Part shown: in pieces, positions 1-13,342 of the stretch
Numbering within the stretch: the stretch's first letter is position 1
How the letters are laid out: every line of letters begins with the position of its first letter
Source: Pigoraptor vietnamica
Lineage: Eukaryota; Opisthokonta; Filasterea
Reading direction: 5' to 3'
Assembly: GCA_943704525.1 (NCBI GenBank)
Contig: CALSCQ010001266.1
Span: forward strand, 1 to 41,915
Length of the DNA: 41,915 nucleotides
Position numbers and translations under genes: made by a program
The notes under the pieces: generated by a model
What the model saw: only the letters and a program-made list of their open reading frames with translations
Databases searched by the model: none
Told to the model about the DNA's origin: nothing

Positions 1-294
1 GGGGGGGCCGTGTGCGAGACAGAGAGGCCAACGGGCAATAAAGATGGACGTGCGGCAGAAGAGCCCAATCCACATGACGTAACGTGCGGCTCAAATTGCC
101 AATTGCCATTTGCGCACTTTTTTCGGCAGTCGCCCAATGTCCGCTGCCGGGTGAGTCCGTGTCCACTGCGCAGTGCCCCAAAGTGCGCCGCACGTGCCGC
201 ATGGAAGCACACGCCTTCAGTTTGAAGTGTCGCACTTTATTATCCCCAAACACACGTTTACGCACTGCACGCGTAGTTTTGCTGCACTGGCACA
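1..294. other. contig left end and urocanase upstream region
   Basis: The sequence starts with seven G residues. I see no exon of a recognisable family here. Short open frames exist on both strands, as expected in GC-rich DNA, but none has supporting motifs. The stretch probably holds the promoter and 5' leader of the urocanase gene that starts at 295. Confidence 0.5.
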
Positions 295-3200
295 ATGGCG
301 ACGACGGTGACGACGGAGACGGTGCGTTCGCCGGCAAAGCGCCTGCGTCTGGGCGATCCGGACGCCGCGGGGAGCGCCGTCGACCTCTCGTCGCTCGCAC
401 ACGGACTTCCCCTCGACCCACTGCCCGCCGCAGCGACGCCGGAGGAGCGCGAGGGTGTGCCGCACGCGCCCACGCGTGTGCCGAACCTCACCGAAGATGA
501 AGTCAAGGTGCGCAGTCGCCACTGTTGCCTTGCAACTGGTGGGATTGAGTGGGTGTGGCGTGCTGCGTGCTGAGCCTTGTCCTCTTCACGCCGACAGCAA
601 GCACTGCGCAATGCGCTCCGCTACTTTCCCGCGCATTTGCACCCCACACTCGCGCCGGAATTCCTGGCCGAACTGCGCACGTACGGGCACATCTACATGT
701 ACCGCTTCCGCCCGCGCCACTACCGCATGCGCGCATACCCCATCGACCTCTATCCCGCGCGGTGCCGGCAGGGTGCGTGCGTGCGCGTCATGTGCTTCAG
801 TGCATGCTAGCGTACGACATCCCTGTTTCACTTTGCTGCGCTTGTGCGTCTGCCGGGTTTCGATTTTAGTGCCTGTGCTGACGCGCACTTGTTTGCTTCG
901 CAGCGGCCGCCATTATGCACATGATCATGAACAACCTCGATCCCGAGGTACGTGCGCCGTCCCCCGCCTGCCGCCGTCCCCACTCTAATGACGGCCTGTC
1001 GTCGGTTCCATTCGCAGGTGGCGCAGTTCCCGCACGAGCTCATCACGTACGGCGGCAACGGCAGCGTCTTCGCCAACTGGTGCGTGCTCTCTCCTGCTTT
1101 GTGGTGTCCCCTGTGGGCCTCCCTGTGGGCCGACAACGGCAGTCGCTGCGGCGTGGAATGGAGCCCACGGGCGCATGACGCCAGCTGACGTGCGCTGTCC
1201 GCTGCAGGGCGCAATACCACCTTGTGATGAAATACCTCAGCGAGATGACGGAAGAGCAGACGCTCGTCATGTACTCGGGACACCCCGTCGGGTATGTGCC
1301 TTGAGCAATTGGGCGTGTGTGTGTGCCACTGAAGAATTGGGCTGTGAGTGTGTGTGCGTGTGCGGAACTGTGTGTGTGCGCACGAGCACTGCATTGAGCG
1401 CGATTCCAACGACGCCCTCTCTGCCGCAGCCTCTTCCCCAGCCACCGCGACGCGCCGCGTGTGGTGGTCACCAACGGAATGGTCATCCCCAACTACTCGT
1501 CCAAGGAGGAGTATCCGCCCTCGCAGACCGGCTGTCACGTGATTCGCGCCATTGGCCGCTGCCCTTGTTTCCTTGACCACCACTGTGCAGCTATGAGCGC
1601 ATGTATGCGATGGGCGTGACACAGTACGGCCAGATGACTGCGGGCAGCTATTGCTGTGGGTGCGCCTCTCTCGACGTACTCTTCGCCTTTGAATGCCTGT
1701 GAATGCCACTGATGCGCAGCTGTTGCTGCGGGTGCGCCCTCTCTCCTTATTGGGAGCCGCCTTCTGGATGCCATGGGTGTGCTCGTGTGGCAATGGGAGG
1801 ACTACTGTTCGCTCGATGATCCGGCATCTCAGGGGGTGCTTGTGGCTCTCCCGCAGACATCGGTCCCCAGGGCATTGTCCACGGCACAACGCTCACCCTG
1901 CTCAATGCCGCGCGCAAGTACCTCGGCACCTCCGATCTTACCGGCAAGGTGCGTCCTAGTGGCCCCAGCCGCCGTCTTGTGTGTGTGCTGTGCGTTGATG
2001 TACAGCCATCGCTGCGCCCGGTCTTGTAAGTCTGCTGTGCGCTAATGTCAGTCGTCCCTCGTCGCGCGCAGGTGTTTGTTACTGCGGGGCTTGGCGGAAT
2101 GAGCGGCGCGCAGCCCAAGGCGGGCGTCATCTGCGGCTCCATCACGGTCATTGCCGAGATCAGTCGTGGGTCGACGTGTCTATGCTACGCGTGCGGTGCA
2201 TGTGTACGCGTGTGTGTGTGCGTGTGGTGGTGGTGTGTGGGGGTGTGGGGGTGCGTGTATGTGTGCGTGGTGTGTGTGGTATGCATGTGTGTGTGTGTGT
2301 TGTGTGTGTGTGTGTGTGCGTTTATGTGCGTGTGTGAAGCTGTGTAGTATGAAACTAGTGTCTGTCTCTGACATTGCGTACCACAGCCGCGGCACTCCAC
2401 AAGCGGCACCGCCAGGGGTGGCTGCAGGAGTACACGGAGGACCTCGGCGACCTCGTCCAGCGCATCCGCAACGCGCGCGCGGAGAGGCGCGTCGTCAGCA
2501 TCGGCTATCTCGTGGGTGCCCTCGTTTATCTGTTTGTGTGTTAGTAGTGGCATTCTCGGTGACTCGCCCGTGCTCAAACGCCTGCTGTCCCAGGGCAACA
2601 TTGTCGATCTGTGGGAGCGCCTTGCCAACGAGCCCGAACTGCTCGTGGAGCTGGGCTCGGACCAGACGTCCTGCCACAACCCCTTCAACGGCGGCTACTA
2701 CCCCGCGGGGCTGACGTACGACCAGTCCAACGCGATGATGGCCGCGGACCCGGAGGGCTTCAAGGAGCGCGTGCGCGCGAGCCTCCGCCGCCACGTGGAC
2801 GCCATCAACCGCCTCGTCGCCCGCGGCATGCGATTCTGGGACTACGGGAACTCGTTCATGCTCGAGGCGCGCCGCGCGGGTGCTGCAATTGACGCGCCGG
2901 ACGGCCGCTCGTTCCGCTACCCCTCGTATGTCGAGGACATCATGGGCGACATCTTCTCGCTGGGCTTTGGGCCGTTCCGGTGGGTGTGCACGTCGCGCGA
3001 CCACGCGGACCTCGTCGAGACGGACCGCATCGCCGCGGAGGCCGTGGAGGCGCTCTACCGCGAGGCACCGGAGCGCACGCGGCAACAGTACGCCGACAAC
3101 CAGCTGTGGATACGCTCTGTGGAGGACCACCGGCTCGTCGTCGGTTCGGAGGCGCGCATCCTGTACTCGGACGAGCGCGGGCGCATTGCGATTGCGGTGG

Positions 3201-3959
3201 CGATGAACGCGGCCGTCGCTGCGGGGCGGCTGCGCGGGCCCGTCGTCATCAGCCGCGACCACCACGACGTCAGCGGCACGGACAGCCCGTGGCGCGAGAC
3301 GTCGCACATCCGGGACGGGTCGATGTTCTGCGCGGGTGGGTGTGTGCCTTCGCGGCAGTGGGTGCACTCTGTTGCGAGGGCACTTTCTCTCTCTCTCTCT
3401 GCTGCGGTCGTCTTGACACATCTCGCCGTGGTGCAGACATGGCCATCCACAATGTGATTGGGGACTCCTTCCGCGGCGCGACTTGGGTCGCAATTCACAA
3501 CGGCGGCGGTGAGTCCCGTTCTCCTCAAAGCCACTGGCACGCCCACACAACCACTAATTCCATGCACGTTGCTTATGTTTCTTTCTGCGCGCACGCAGGC
3601 ACCGGCTGGGGCGAGGCCATCAACGGCGGCTTTGGGCTTGTCCTCGACGGCTCGGAGGATGCTGCGCGGCGTGCGCGGATGATGCTCAAGTGGGACGTCA
3701 ACAACGGGGTGAGTGCGGCACTGCTGTTCTCGCCGTCTGCCATCGCATCCCTCCACGACCACACCTCCACATGCGTAACCCTACCCGCTAAATGCCTCTG
3801 CGACCCAACGCACGGCAGATTGCGCGCCGTGCGTGGGCGGGCGTCGACAACGCCGAGTTTCAGATTCGCCGGGCAATGGAGCTCGAGCCCAACCTGCGCG
3901 TGACCATGCCGCACCACGCGGACGGCGCTCTCCTCGACAGCATCACTGGCGCGCACTGA
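295..3959 (+). CDS. UROC1: urocanate hydratase (urocanase), 14 exons
   Basis: Urocanase hydrates urocanate to imidazolonepropionate using tightly bound NAD+, the second step of histidine breakdown. Exons by splice sites and phase: 295-507, 598-772, 904-947, 1018-1079, 1208-1291, 1430-1510, 1591-1655, 1857-1948, 2072-2162, 2387-2511, 2594-3335, 3437-3508, 3599-3708, 3819-3959. They sum to 699 codons, so 698 aa, close to the animal enzyme. Family blocks appear in order: NGMVIPNYSS, MGVTQYGQMTAGSYCYIGPQ, TAGLGGMSGAQ, LGSDQTSCHNPFNGGYYP, GFGPFRWVCTS, SRDHHDVSGTDSP and GWGEAINGGFG. The N-terminal 70 residues are low complexity. The exon 9 donor (ATCA, then GTCGTG) is weak but is the only one that keeps phase. 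Identity is very secure; single exon edges could shift by a few bases. Confidence 0.95.
2193..2342 (+). repeat. GT-rich microsatellite in urocanase intron 9
   Basis: About 150 bases of TG/GTG/GGTG simple repeat fill most of the intron between exons 9 and 10. The sense strand of the gene is the GT strand. Confidence 0.85.
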
Positions 3960-4325
3960 GCGCCTCCACAGCCATCTCTCAGCTGTAGCGCTGCGAATAC
4001 ACTGCGCTGCTACATGTTGGCCGCTCTCGGTTAATACACTGTGCTGCTACATGTGGCCGCCTGGAGTCTGTGTGGAGCGCCTCTATACGCTAAACAGCCT
4101 TTCGTAGCGATCTGATGACTTGTTTGCGTCTCTGCACAGCTCACCCCACAAGCTTCGCTCAACACAGCAATAGCGACTCTTAGTTTGTTCTAGGTTTTAA
4201 CGCATAACCAGCGACAAGACTTGCACAGTGGGCACTGGGAAGAGCGAACGGCAAAGACTTTACTGGCGCCGGTGGCACACGCCGCAGACGACCACGCGCG
4301 ACACGCCGCCAACAGAACGGGCGCC
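3960..4325. other. spacer between convergent urocanase and ARF1 genes
   Basis: This is the 3' flank of both genes. It holds an imperfect direct repeat: 3996-4024 and 4033-4060 share a 28-29 base unit differing by one substitution and one extra T. No coding evidence is visible; polyadenylation signals of both genes are expected here. Confidence 0.5.
3996..4060. repeat. two-copy short direct repeat
   Basis: Copies at 3996-4024 and 4033-4060, both beginning AATACACTG and ending GGCCGC, are separated by 8 bases. It looks like a local duplication in the 3' flank of urocanase. Confidence 0.75.
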
Positions 4326-6527
<2,202 letters not shown>

Positions 6528-7625
6528 ATGGAGGTTGGGGTCTCTTTGTGGGCTTGTGGCGATGTGCTGCGCTGACGCGCCTGTTAATGCGTAGGAGGGC
6601 CGCGGTGTCCCCTTTGAACGAGGAGTCGCGCACGCCGTGCTCTTTGGCGAGAGCTTCTTTCCATCTTCCGCGCGCGAGTCGTACCATCTTTTGCGATGTG
6701 AGTGCAGTGCGTCAATGCCTGCTGCCTGTGACTCACTTTGAGGGGCTGCAGACGACTTGCGTGTTAATGCCTGCTGCTGAGTGACTGAGTGGCTGTGGGG
6801 TGTGCAGACGACTTCAAGCCGGCCTCTGTGGATGAGTCACGGCCCGGTTCACTCTCGCTGGACGAGAAGGATGGCGTCGTCGTGGACCTGCCCGCAGTGA
6901 ACGTGCGTGCACGCGCGCCCTCTGTTGCATGCCTTGCCGGGTGCTCATGGGCTACTGCCGTTGTCTGTGCTGTGTTAATGCACGCCCTGGGCGCACCATT
7001 GTGCTGCATGCGTAACTCGGTGCTGTCGCAGGGAGGAGAGGGCGCGCAATTCAAGGGCCCTCGCAGGGCGGCCCAGAAGGAGTGCGTGCTGATATACGAT
7101 CGAGTGAAGAAGGTGCGTTGTGGCTCTGCTTTCCATTTGATGGATGTTTGAAGCTCACGCTCGGCCATCGCAGGAGTTCAAGCTTGAAAAGATCACCAGT
7201 GTGGCGCTGCTGAAGGGGGTGCGAGGCAAGGCGCGTCCCGCGGGGCGCCCCACGCCAATGTCGTCGCAGTCGCACACGCAGTCACAGACGCAGACGCAGA
7301 CGCAGACTGTGAGCCAGCGCGGGTCGCAGGCCTCCCAGGATGCCGCAGCGCAGCCCCTGCAGTCGTCGTCGCAGGAGGCGCCACAGGACACGCAGGACAC
7401 ACTGAGGAACGACATTGACGAGGCCTTTGCGCTGTCGTCGTCGGGCGATAGCTCGGATTCGTCCGACAGCAGCGACTCGGAGGAAGAACGCCGGCCGGCG
7501 AAGGGTGGCAAGAGGGGGGCGGGCGCGGCCAAGGCGCCGCCTGCGAAGAAGGCCGCGGTATGTATGCGTGCGCGCGCGCTCTCTTTCAGTGTGTGTTTCT
7601 GTGATGTGTGTGTGTGTGTGTGTGC

Positions 7626-7680
<55 letters not shown>

Positions 7681-7932
7681 GCGAGTTAGTGGGAACTCGT
7701 CCTTGTAGGCTGCTGAAATCGTTTGGGCACCACTCACTGGTGCGCACGTCCCATTCACAGACGGCCAAGACTGTGCGGAAGTCGTCGTCGAAAGGTATGT
7801 TCTCCACTTCAAATCGCTTTGTGTGTGTGTGTGTACATGCGCGATTGTGTGTGTGCGTGTACGGCACGTATCTCCGGCTCACTCTTTTCCGCTGCAGTTG
7901 TTCTGAGCGATACCGGAAGCGACAGCGCGTGA
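6528..7932 (+). CDS. EAF: EAF family (ELL-associated factor) transcription elongation protein
   Basis: EAF proteins bind ELL and stimulate RNA polymerase II elongation in the nucleus. Supported exons: 6595-6697, 6808-6902, 7032-7112, 7174-7557, 7761-7794, 7898-7932. Splicing joins LFGESFFPSSARESYHLLR to YDFKPASVDES, which matches the EAF N-terminal block (family form SFHTxRYDFKPAS). Next come PRRAAQKECVLIYDR and EFKLEKITSVALLKGVR, the family's KxxQKxCVLI and YxLEKL blocks. The C-terminal half has a QT-rich stretch, TLRNDIDEAFALSSSG, an acidic Ser/Asp run, a Lys/Ala basic patch and the ending LSDTGSDSA, like the LSESGSDSD ending of EAFs. The first exon is uncertain: ATG GAG at 6528-6533 keeps phase, but its donor (GTTGGG) is weak. 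Length is about 246 aa. Confidence 0.85.
7603..7680 (+). repeat. GT/CG microsatellite in EAF intron
   Basis: A TG run, a short CG run and a long uninterrupted TG run lie in the intron between exons ending 7557 and starting 7761. GT is on the sense strand. Confidence 0.9.
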
Positions 7933-7934
7933 CA

Positions 7935-9398
7935 TCACACACATGCTAATATATTGGTCATAGTCCGAGCGTATCGCGTCGTGCTTCGAATGTCAGACAC
8001 ACTCGGCATGGGAGGCACACATCGAGAGCATTGCGCGCGCAGACGCCTCATAGGTCGGAGCGGTTCCACACGCCGTGCCAGTGCCGCCCTCGGATCCCGT
8101 GGGACTGCAGGCGCCGTCGCAGCCGCCGCGCCCACACCATCGGCATTGCTGCGCGTGGCATGCGCCTGAAGGAGACGAGGCGTAATTTTAACCAGTGCAC
8201 AACGATATCGAAAGGGACAAGAACGCAGACCGCGCAGAGCACGTGCATGGGACACCCACATGGCCACCTTCCCCACGACAGCCGGCAGCGGCACGAGTGA
8301 GCGCCCAGATGGGCTGACTATGATGAGCGCCTCGTCGCCGCACACGCCCAGAACAGCACTGCCCGCGGTTTCCCTGCGAAGTGGGCAAATGCCCCAAATA
8401 AACAGCCGCACATGCACCTTCTGCACGCACGCAAGCATACGCACGCAAACACACACACGCAAGCACACGCACGCAAGCACACGCAAGCACACGCACGCAA
8501 GCACGCAACCACATGCATGCGAGCACGCGCACGGGCACCACACGCACGCGCACCACGCACCTTTCCGGCCCCAGCGCCTGCGTTCCTATCACGCGGCCAA
8601 GGCCGAGCTCGTCGTCGCCGTCAAAGCCGCTCCCAATTGCCGCGCGGCGCCAGAAGAGCACGTCGTCGTACAGATGCACTGGCGACCGTGCCGTGACAAC
8701 AACGACGTCTCCCTCAAGGTATGCCGGCGTCATCCCTCGCCTGTACACACACTTGCGTCAGCACGAAGTCACACGGCGCAAGTTGGCGTTGCGTACGCAC
8801 CCTGAAATGTACGAGAAGGGGACCGGTGCGCCGCTGATCAGCCGCGCGGACGTAAGCAGCGCACCGGCGGCAAGGGGATAGTAGAGGGGTGCGAGGTCGC
8901 CGAGACAGCGTGCGACTCGCGCGTGGGCGACGCAGTACAGGCGCAGTGGAGCGCAGTCCGGCACATGCACGCCCTGCGGCAAAAGGACAAGTTGGTACTA
9001 CAATGGGAACGGCTGCAATCGCGGCGCATTGCTGACTCCACCGTGCCACAGTCCCACACACCACCAGCGACTTGACGAGGATTTTTGCGGCGCAGTAGAG
9101 CACGCCCCACGTGACGGGGAAGTACACGTTCACATAGACAAACGCCGTGAACAGAACATCAAACGACCACAGCTGCGGGGACGCAGGATCGCCCACGACG
9201 CCCTCGGCCTCCGCATGCACGTCCGTCGCTGAAAGGAGAAGGAACAGTGCAACGCGTGAGTTGTACGTTGTTCGTGTGTGTGCCGGTTGACTGTGTCTAA
9301 GCTGCATGGACGCATGCAAGCCAGCACATCCGGAGGGGTTCGCACCGACCTGCTCGTGGCGCAATGTCGAATAGCAGCGCCCCGCACCTTCGCGCCAT
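7935..9398 (-). CDS. membrane protein with S26 signal-peptidase-like domain (putative)
   Basis: Minus-strand exons that keep phase: 9398-9350, 9228-9065, 8973-8801, 8740-8561, 8373-8256, then 8165-7935 (the last 90-base intron is itself an open multiple of three, so it may be exon). The protein starts MARRCGALLFDIAPRA, has a hydrophobic segment (FDVLFTAFVYVNVYFPVTWG), then SYISGRGMTPAYLEGDVVVV, LGLGRVIG, VCGDEALIIV and LVPLPAVVGKVAMW. This order resembles Sec11/signal peptidase I (SGSMxPxxxxGD, VHRVI, GD, VPLxxIVGKV). The catalytic Ser position reads Gly and the His of VHRVI is absent, so it may be inactive or a chance resemblance. The C-terminal tail, about 76 aa, is low complexity. Its stop lies two bases beyond the EAF stop. 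Confidence 0.5.
8425..8557 (-). repeat. GCGT/GTGT simple repeat in intron of the S26-like gene
   Basis: Imperfect copies of ACGCAAGC and ACGCACGC on the plus strand fill the intron between 8561 and 8373. On the gene's sense strand this is GT-rich, as in neighbouring genes. Confidence 0.85.
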
Positions 9399-9866
9399 CT
9401 CACAGCAGTGGCGCCGTGCGCTGTATTGTGAGCAACGGAAGAACGGACGAAAACGCTGCAGTGAATTTGTGGAAGGCCAAGTGGCGACGCAATACATTGT
9501 GCGAATGCGTTGTTATTTTTGTAATCTCGCCGTGCGCTGCTCGATCGCCCGACCATTCCCTCAGCGCGCCGTCTCTCCTCTCTGCCTCTCGCGGGGCGAA
9601 ACGGTTCGAAATAAAGGCGAGGTTATGCCGAGAATGCAAAGCGCCATCACGTGGTGTCACGTGGATGTTTGAATTTTGGCGCGCTTTCTGAAACATTGAC
9701 TTGCGCATCTCTTGCAAAGCACAGCACACACATTGACTTGATTTGCTGCTGAAGGGGACGTGCCGAGGAAAGCCACACGCACATACACACAAACAACACG
9801 CACATACACGGGCCACACACGCAAACACACGGGCGACGCGCACACACCGCGCGGCGGCTTCGGGAA
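9399..9866. promoter_or_regulatory. shared upstream region of S26-like gene and gamma-tubulin
   Basis: A 468-base spacer between divergently transcribed genes must contain both promoters. A CA-rich leader with repeated CACACGC elements precedes the gamma-tubulin ATG (9770-9850). I see no coding exon or recognisable promoter motif. Confidence 0.4.
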
Positions 9867-10014
9867 ATGCCGCGCGAGATCATCACCCTCCAGTTGGGCC
9901 AGTGCGGCAACCAAGGTGCGGCGTTGGGGATCTTGACTTTGCTGAGAACGCCTGCATGCGAGTGCGTCTGTGCGCCGGCGTGCAGTGACTCGATATGGGT
10001 GTGTGTCTGTGTGT

Positions 10015-10065
<51 letters not shown>

Positions 10066-11013
10066 GCCTGACGAACGGTGGCTTGCTGTCGCAGTTGGAA
10101 TGGAGTTCTGGAAGCAGCTCTGCGCCGAGCACGGCATTGGATCCGACGGCATGCTCGAGGAGTTTGCTGTTGACGGCACCGACCGCAAGGACGTCTTCTT
10201 CTACCAGGCATGTGCCCGCCCTGCTGCACCACACAACGCCCTTGCAATGCAATGCACTGGCCCATGCACTGGCCCATGCACTGGCCCATGCACTGGCCCA
10301 TGCACTGGCCCATGCACTGGCCCATGCACTGGCCCATGCACTGGCCCATGCACTGGCCCATGCACTGGCCCATGCACGGGCCCATGCACTGGCCCTTGCA
10401 CTGGCCCATGCACTGGCCCATGCACTGGCCCTCGCACTGGCCCTCGCACTGGCCCATGCACTGGCCCTCGCACTGCTGCACCACACAACGCCCTTGCACT
10501 GGCCTGTTGGGGATGTGTACCCGTGTGGGTTTGGGGGCTCTTCTGGCGTCTCTGCAATGCCGTGGTGCTCTGTTACACTCTCTGCGCAACACAGTGTTGA
10601 CATCGCACGTGCCGTTGCGCAGGCGGACGACGAGCACTACATACCGCGCGCAGTTCTCATGGACCTCGAGCCCCGCGTGAGTGCATTCAGTCCTACGTCA
10701 CTATCCCCTGTTTTGTGTCTGTGTGGGTCTGTGTGTGTGTGTGTGCGTGCGTGCGTGTGCGTGTGCGCGCGTTCACGCTCGGCTCCCCATTTGCTCCGCA
10801 GGTGATCAACAGCATCCGCAACTCGCCGTACGCCAACCTGTACAACCCCGAGAACATCTACATGTCGACGCAGGGCGGCGGCGCGGGCAACATTTGGGCG
10901 AGCGGCTATGCGCAGGGCGAGAAGGTCACCGAGGAAATCCTCGACATCCTCGACCGCGAGGCCGACAACAGCGACTCGCTCGAGGTGCGACCGCGATGCG
11001 CTCTGTGTGTGTG

Positions 11014-11044
<31 letters not shown>

Positions 11045-13209
11045 ATGCGTGTATGTGTGTGTTTGTGTGTGTGCGTGCGTGCGTGCATGCGTGTATGTGT
11101 GTGTTTGTGTGTGTGCGTGCGTGCGTGTGTGCGTGTGTGTGTGTGTGTATTGCACTAGTCGTGTCCTGTGAATTGCATCACGACGTGTGACACTGCTGCG
11201 CGCATCTCTGCCTCTCTGCTGCCGTGGTGTCCGTGTCTTCCCTTCCCTTCGCTCATCCGTCAAATCGGCGCAGGGCTTCGTGCTGTGCCATGCGATTGCG
11301 GGCGGCACAGGGTCCGGCATGGGCTCGTACCTCCTGGAGACGCTCAACGACCGCTACCCCAAGAAGCTTATCCAGACATACTCTGTCTTCCCCAATCAGG
11401 AGGAGATCAGCGACGTCGTCGTGCAGCCGTACAACTCGCTCCTCACGCTCAAGCGCCTCGCCCTCAACGCGGACTGCGTCGTGGGTGTTAATTGTTGATG
11501 TCGGCGAAGTGCGTGCGTTTGCGCTTTTGTTTGATGGCGTGGGTTGTTGGAGTAGGAGTGCGACAGTGTGTATGCGGGAGATATGCGCGCGCGCCTCACT
11601 TGTCGCACGTGTGCAGGTTGTTCTCGACAACACGGCGCTCAACCGCATTGCGGCGGACCGGCAGCAGGGACAGACGCCGAGCTTTGCGGCCATCAATCAG
11701 CTGGTGCGTGCGCTGCAGCATCACTTGTCTGTCAGGCAGAGGCATATGTCGTGGAGGGGGCGCATTGGTCACTTCGCATGCCATTCGATGACCTCATTTG
11801 TGTGTGTGCACGTGCGTGGCGTAGCAGCAGAGGGGTGTATTGGTCCGTATTGCTCACGTGGCGCACGCCATTCGACGACCTCATTTGTGTGTGTGTGTGC
11901 ACGTGCGTGGCGTAGCAAAGAGGGCCTTATTGGTCACGTGGCACGCCATTCGTTGAGCTCACTGTGTGAAATTAGGTGTCGACGGTGATGTCGGCGAGCA
12001 CGACGACGCTGCGCTACCCCGGATACATGAACAACGACCTCATCGGGCTCGTTGCGTCGCTCATTCCGACGCCGCGCCTCCACTTTCTCACGAGCGGATA
12101 CACGCCGCTCATCACAGACCACAAGGTGGGTGCAGTGTGGGTGTGTGTGCGCGTGCCTCCCTCTGTGTCGGCGTGTCTGTGTGCGTGCGGCGGTGTCCTT
12201 GCGCGCGCGCGTGGTCAAATGGCTCACACTTTCTATCGTCCCGTGCGTGCGCAGACGAGCAGCGTGCGCAAGACGACGGTGCTGGACGTGATGCGGCGGC
12301 TGCTCCAGCCGAAGAACAGCATGGTGTCCATCCCCACGCGCACCGGCTGCTACATCTCCATCCTCAACATCATCCAGGGCGGCGTCGACCCAACACAGGT
12401 CAGCCACGTGACAGGCGCCTGTCGGATGTCGTTGTGCATGGGCTCGCTCGTCTTCGGCAGCGTGACATCACCAGCCCTGATGACCTCCCCTTCGCGTTGC
12501 TTGCAGGTTCACAAGAGTCTCCAGCGCATACGCGAGCGCAAACTGGCGCAATTCATCCCGTGGGGCCCTGCGTCGATTCAAGTCGCCCTCAGCAAGCGGT
12601 CGCCGTATGTCCAAGCTGCGCACCGCGTGAGCGGACTCATGCTCGCCAACCACACGAGCATCGCCACGGTGCGTGGACGCGTCACGGCATGCTAGGAGCA
12701 TCCTCGTTGACGCTTGCGTGCCGCGTTACCCACCCGCGACTCTGCATAAGCACGCGCGCGCACTCACGCTGCCCTGGCTATTGTGCAGCTGTTCAAGCGC
12801 ACGTGCGAGCAGTACGACAAGCTGCGCAAGCGGGAGGCGTTCCTCGAGCAGTTCAAGAAGGAATCGATGTTCTCCGACGACCTCTCTGAATTTGACTCGT
12901 CGCGGTGGGTTTGCAGTGCCTCTGAGCCTCTTGGTGGCCTGAAAATTACGCCTTCCGTCGCATGTCATGTGCCCTTCTCCGCCCTGTGTGTCAACTGCGT
13001 TCGCCGCCTCACACCACGAGTCCCACCGTTGGCGTCGGCTGGTGCTGATCGGAGTCTAATGTGCTTTAGATGAGCCAATTGTGCTGATTGGAGTCCTGTG
13101 TGCCCGCAGGGAGGCCATCCAGCAACTCATCGACGAATACAAGGCATCCGAGCGGCCAGATTACGTCACGTGGGGTCAGCCGCAGCCGGCAGCGCCCGCG
13201 CAGTCGTAG
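9867..13209 (+). CDS. TUBG: gamma-tubulin, 11 exons
   Basis: Gamma-tubulin nucleates microtubules within ring complexes at microtubule-organising centres. Exons: 9867-9915, 10095-10207, 10623-10676, 10802-10984, 11274-11480, 11617-11703, 11976-12125, 12255-12398, 12507-12668, 12789-12904, 13110-13209; total 455 codons (454 aa). Gamma-specific sequence is clear: [54 protein letters not shown], the nucleotide-binding [48 protein letters not shown] and RPDYVTWG near the end. These differ from beta-tubulin (no MREIVHIQ start, no acidic tail). Intron 2 appears to begin with GC (CAG, then GCATGT); no GT donor gives the conserved YQADDEHY junction. Introns carry GT tracts and minisatellites. Confidence 0.97.
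9996..10062 (+). repeat. GT microsatellite in gamma-tubulin intron 1
   Basis: A near-perfect TG run of about 65 bases on the sense strand. Confidence 0.9.
10221..10498 (+). repeat. 12-bp minisatellite flanked by 26-bp direct repeats, gamma-tubulin intron 2
   Basis: About 19 tandem copies of a 12-base unit (TGCACTGGCCCA, with variants CCCT and ACGG) span roughly 10249-10478. The array sits between two exact copies of a 26-base sequence at 10221-10246 and 10473-10498. All lie inside the intron whose donor appears to be GC. Confidence 0.92.
11003..11150 (+). repeat. GT/GCGT compound repeat in gamma-tubulin intron 4
   Basis: TG and TGCG repeats occupy about half of the intron, including a roughly 40-base unit (GCGTGCGTGCATGCGTGTAT and following GT/GTTT) present twice in tandem. 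Confidence 0.85.
11765..11968 (+). repeat. imperfect tandem repeat, about 80 bp, in gamma-tubulin intron 6
   Basis: Copies near 11765-11827 and 11849-11917 and a partial third near 11930-11968 share GCCATTCG, GACCTCATTTGTGTGTG and CACGTGCGTGGCGTAGCA. It is non-coding tandem duplication within the intron. Confidence 0.8.
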
Positions 13210-13342
13210 GCCCGTCGCACACTCGCGCACACGCGTGCAGTAAATAATCACTAAAGCAGGCGACCACTTGTAACAAGCGCTCTCTTATACTGTGCGCGGC
13301 GCACGCAACGCAAACCCACACGCAACGCGACACGCGAACGCC

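Noticed and set aside
2180-2710. Cys/Val- or His/Thr-rich open frames in GT repeat tracts
   Set aside because: Simple repeats translate into open CVCV or HTHT strings on both strands. Splice sites place them in introns.
10249-10478. CRISPR-like array
   Set aside because: The units are contiguous 12-base tandem copies with no unique spacers, in a eukaryotic intron.
10210-10680. Long open frames of repeated CTGP/MHWP/ALAH through the minisatellite
   Set aside because: They arise because a 12-base unit without stop codons is open in every frame. The region is an intron between two conserved gamma-tubulin exons.
9867-13209. Beta-tubulin as the identity of the tubulin gene
   Set aside because: The start [31 protein letters not shown] and the RPDYVTWG ending are gamma-tubulin features, and there is no acidic glutamate-rich tail.
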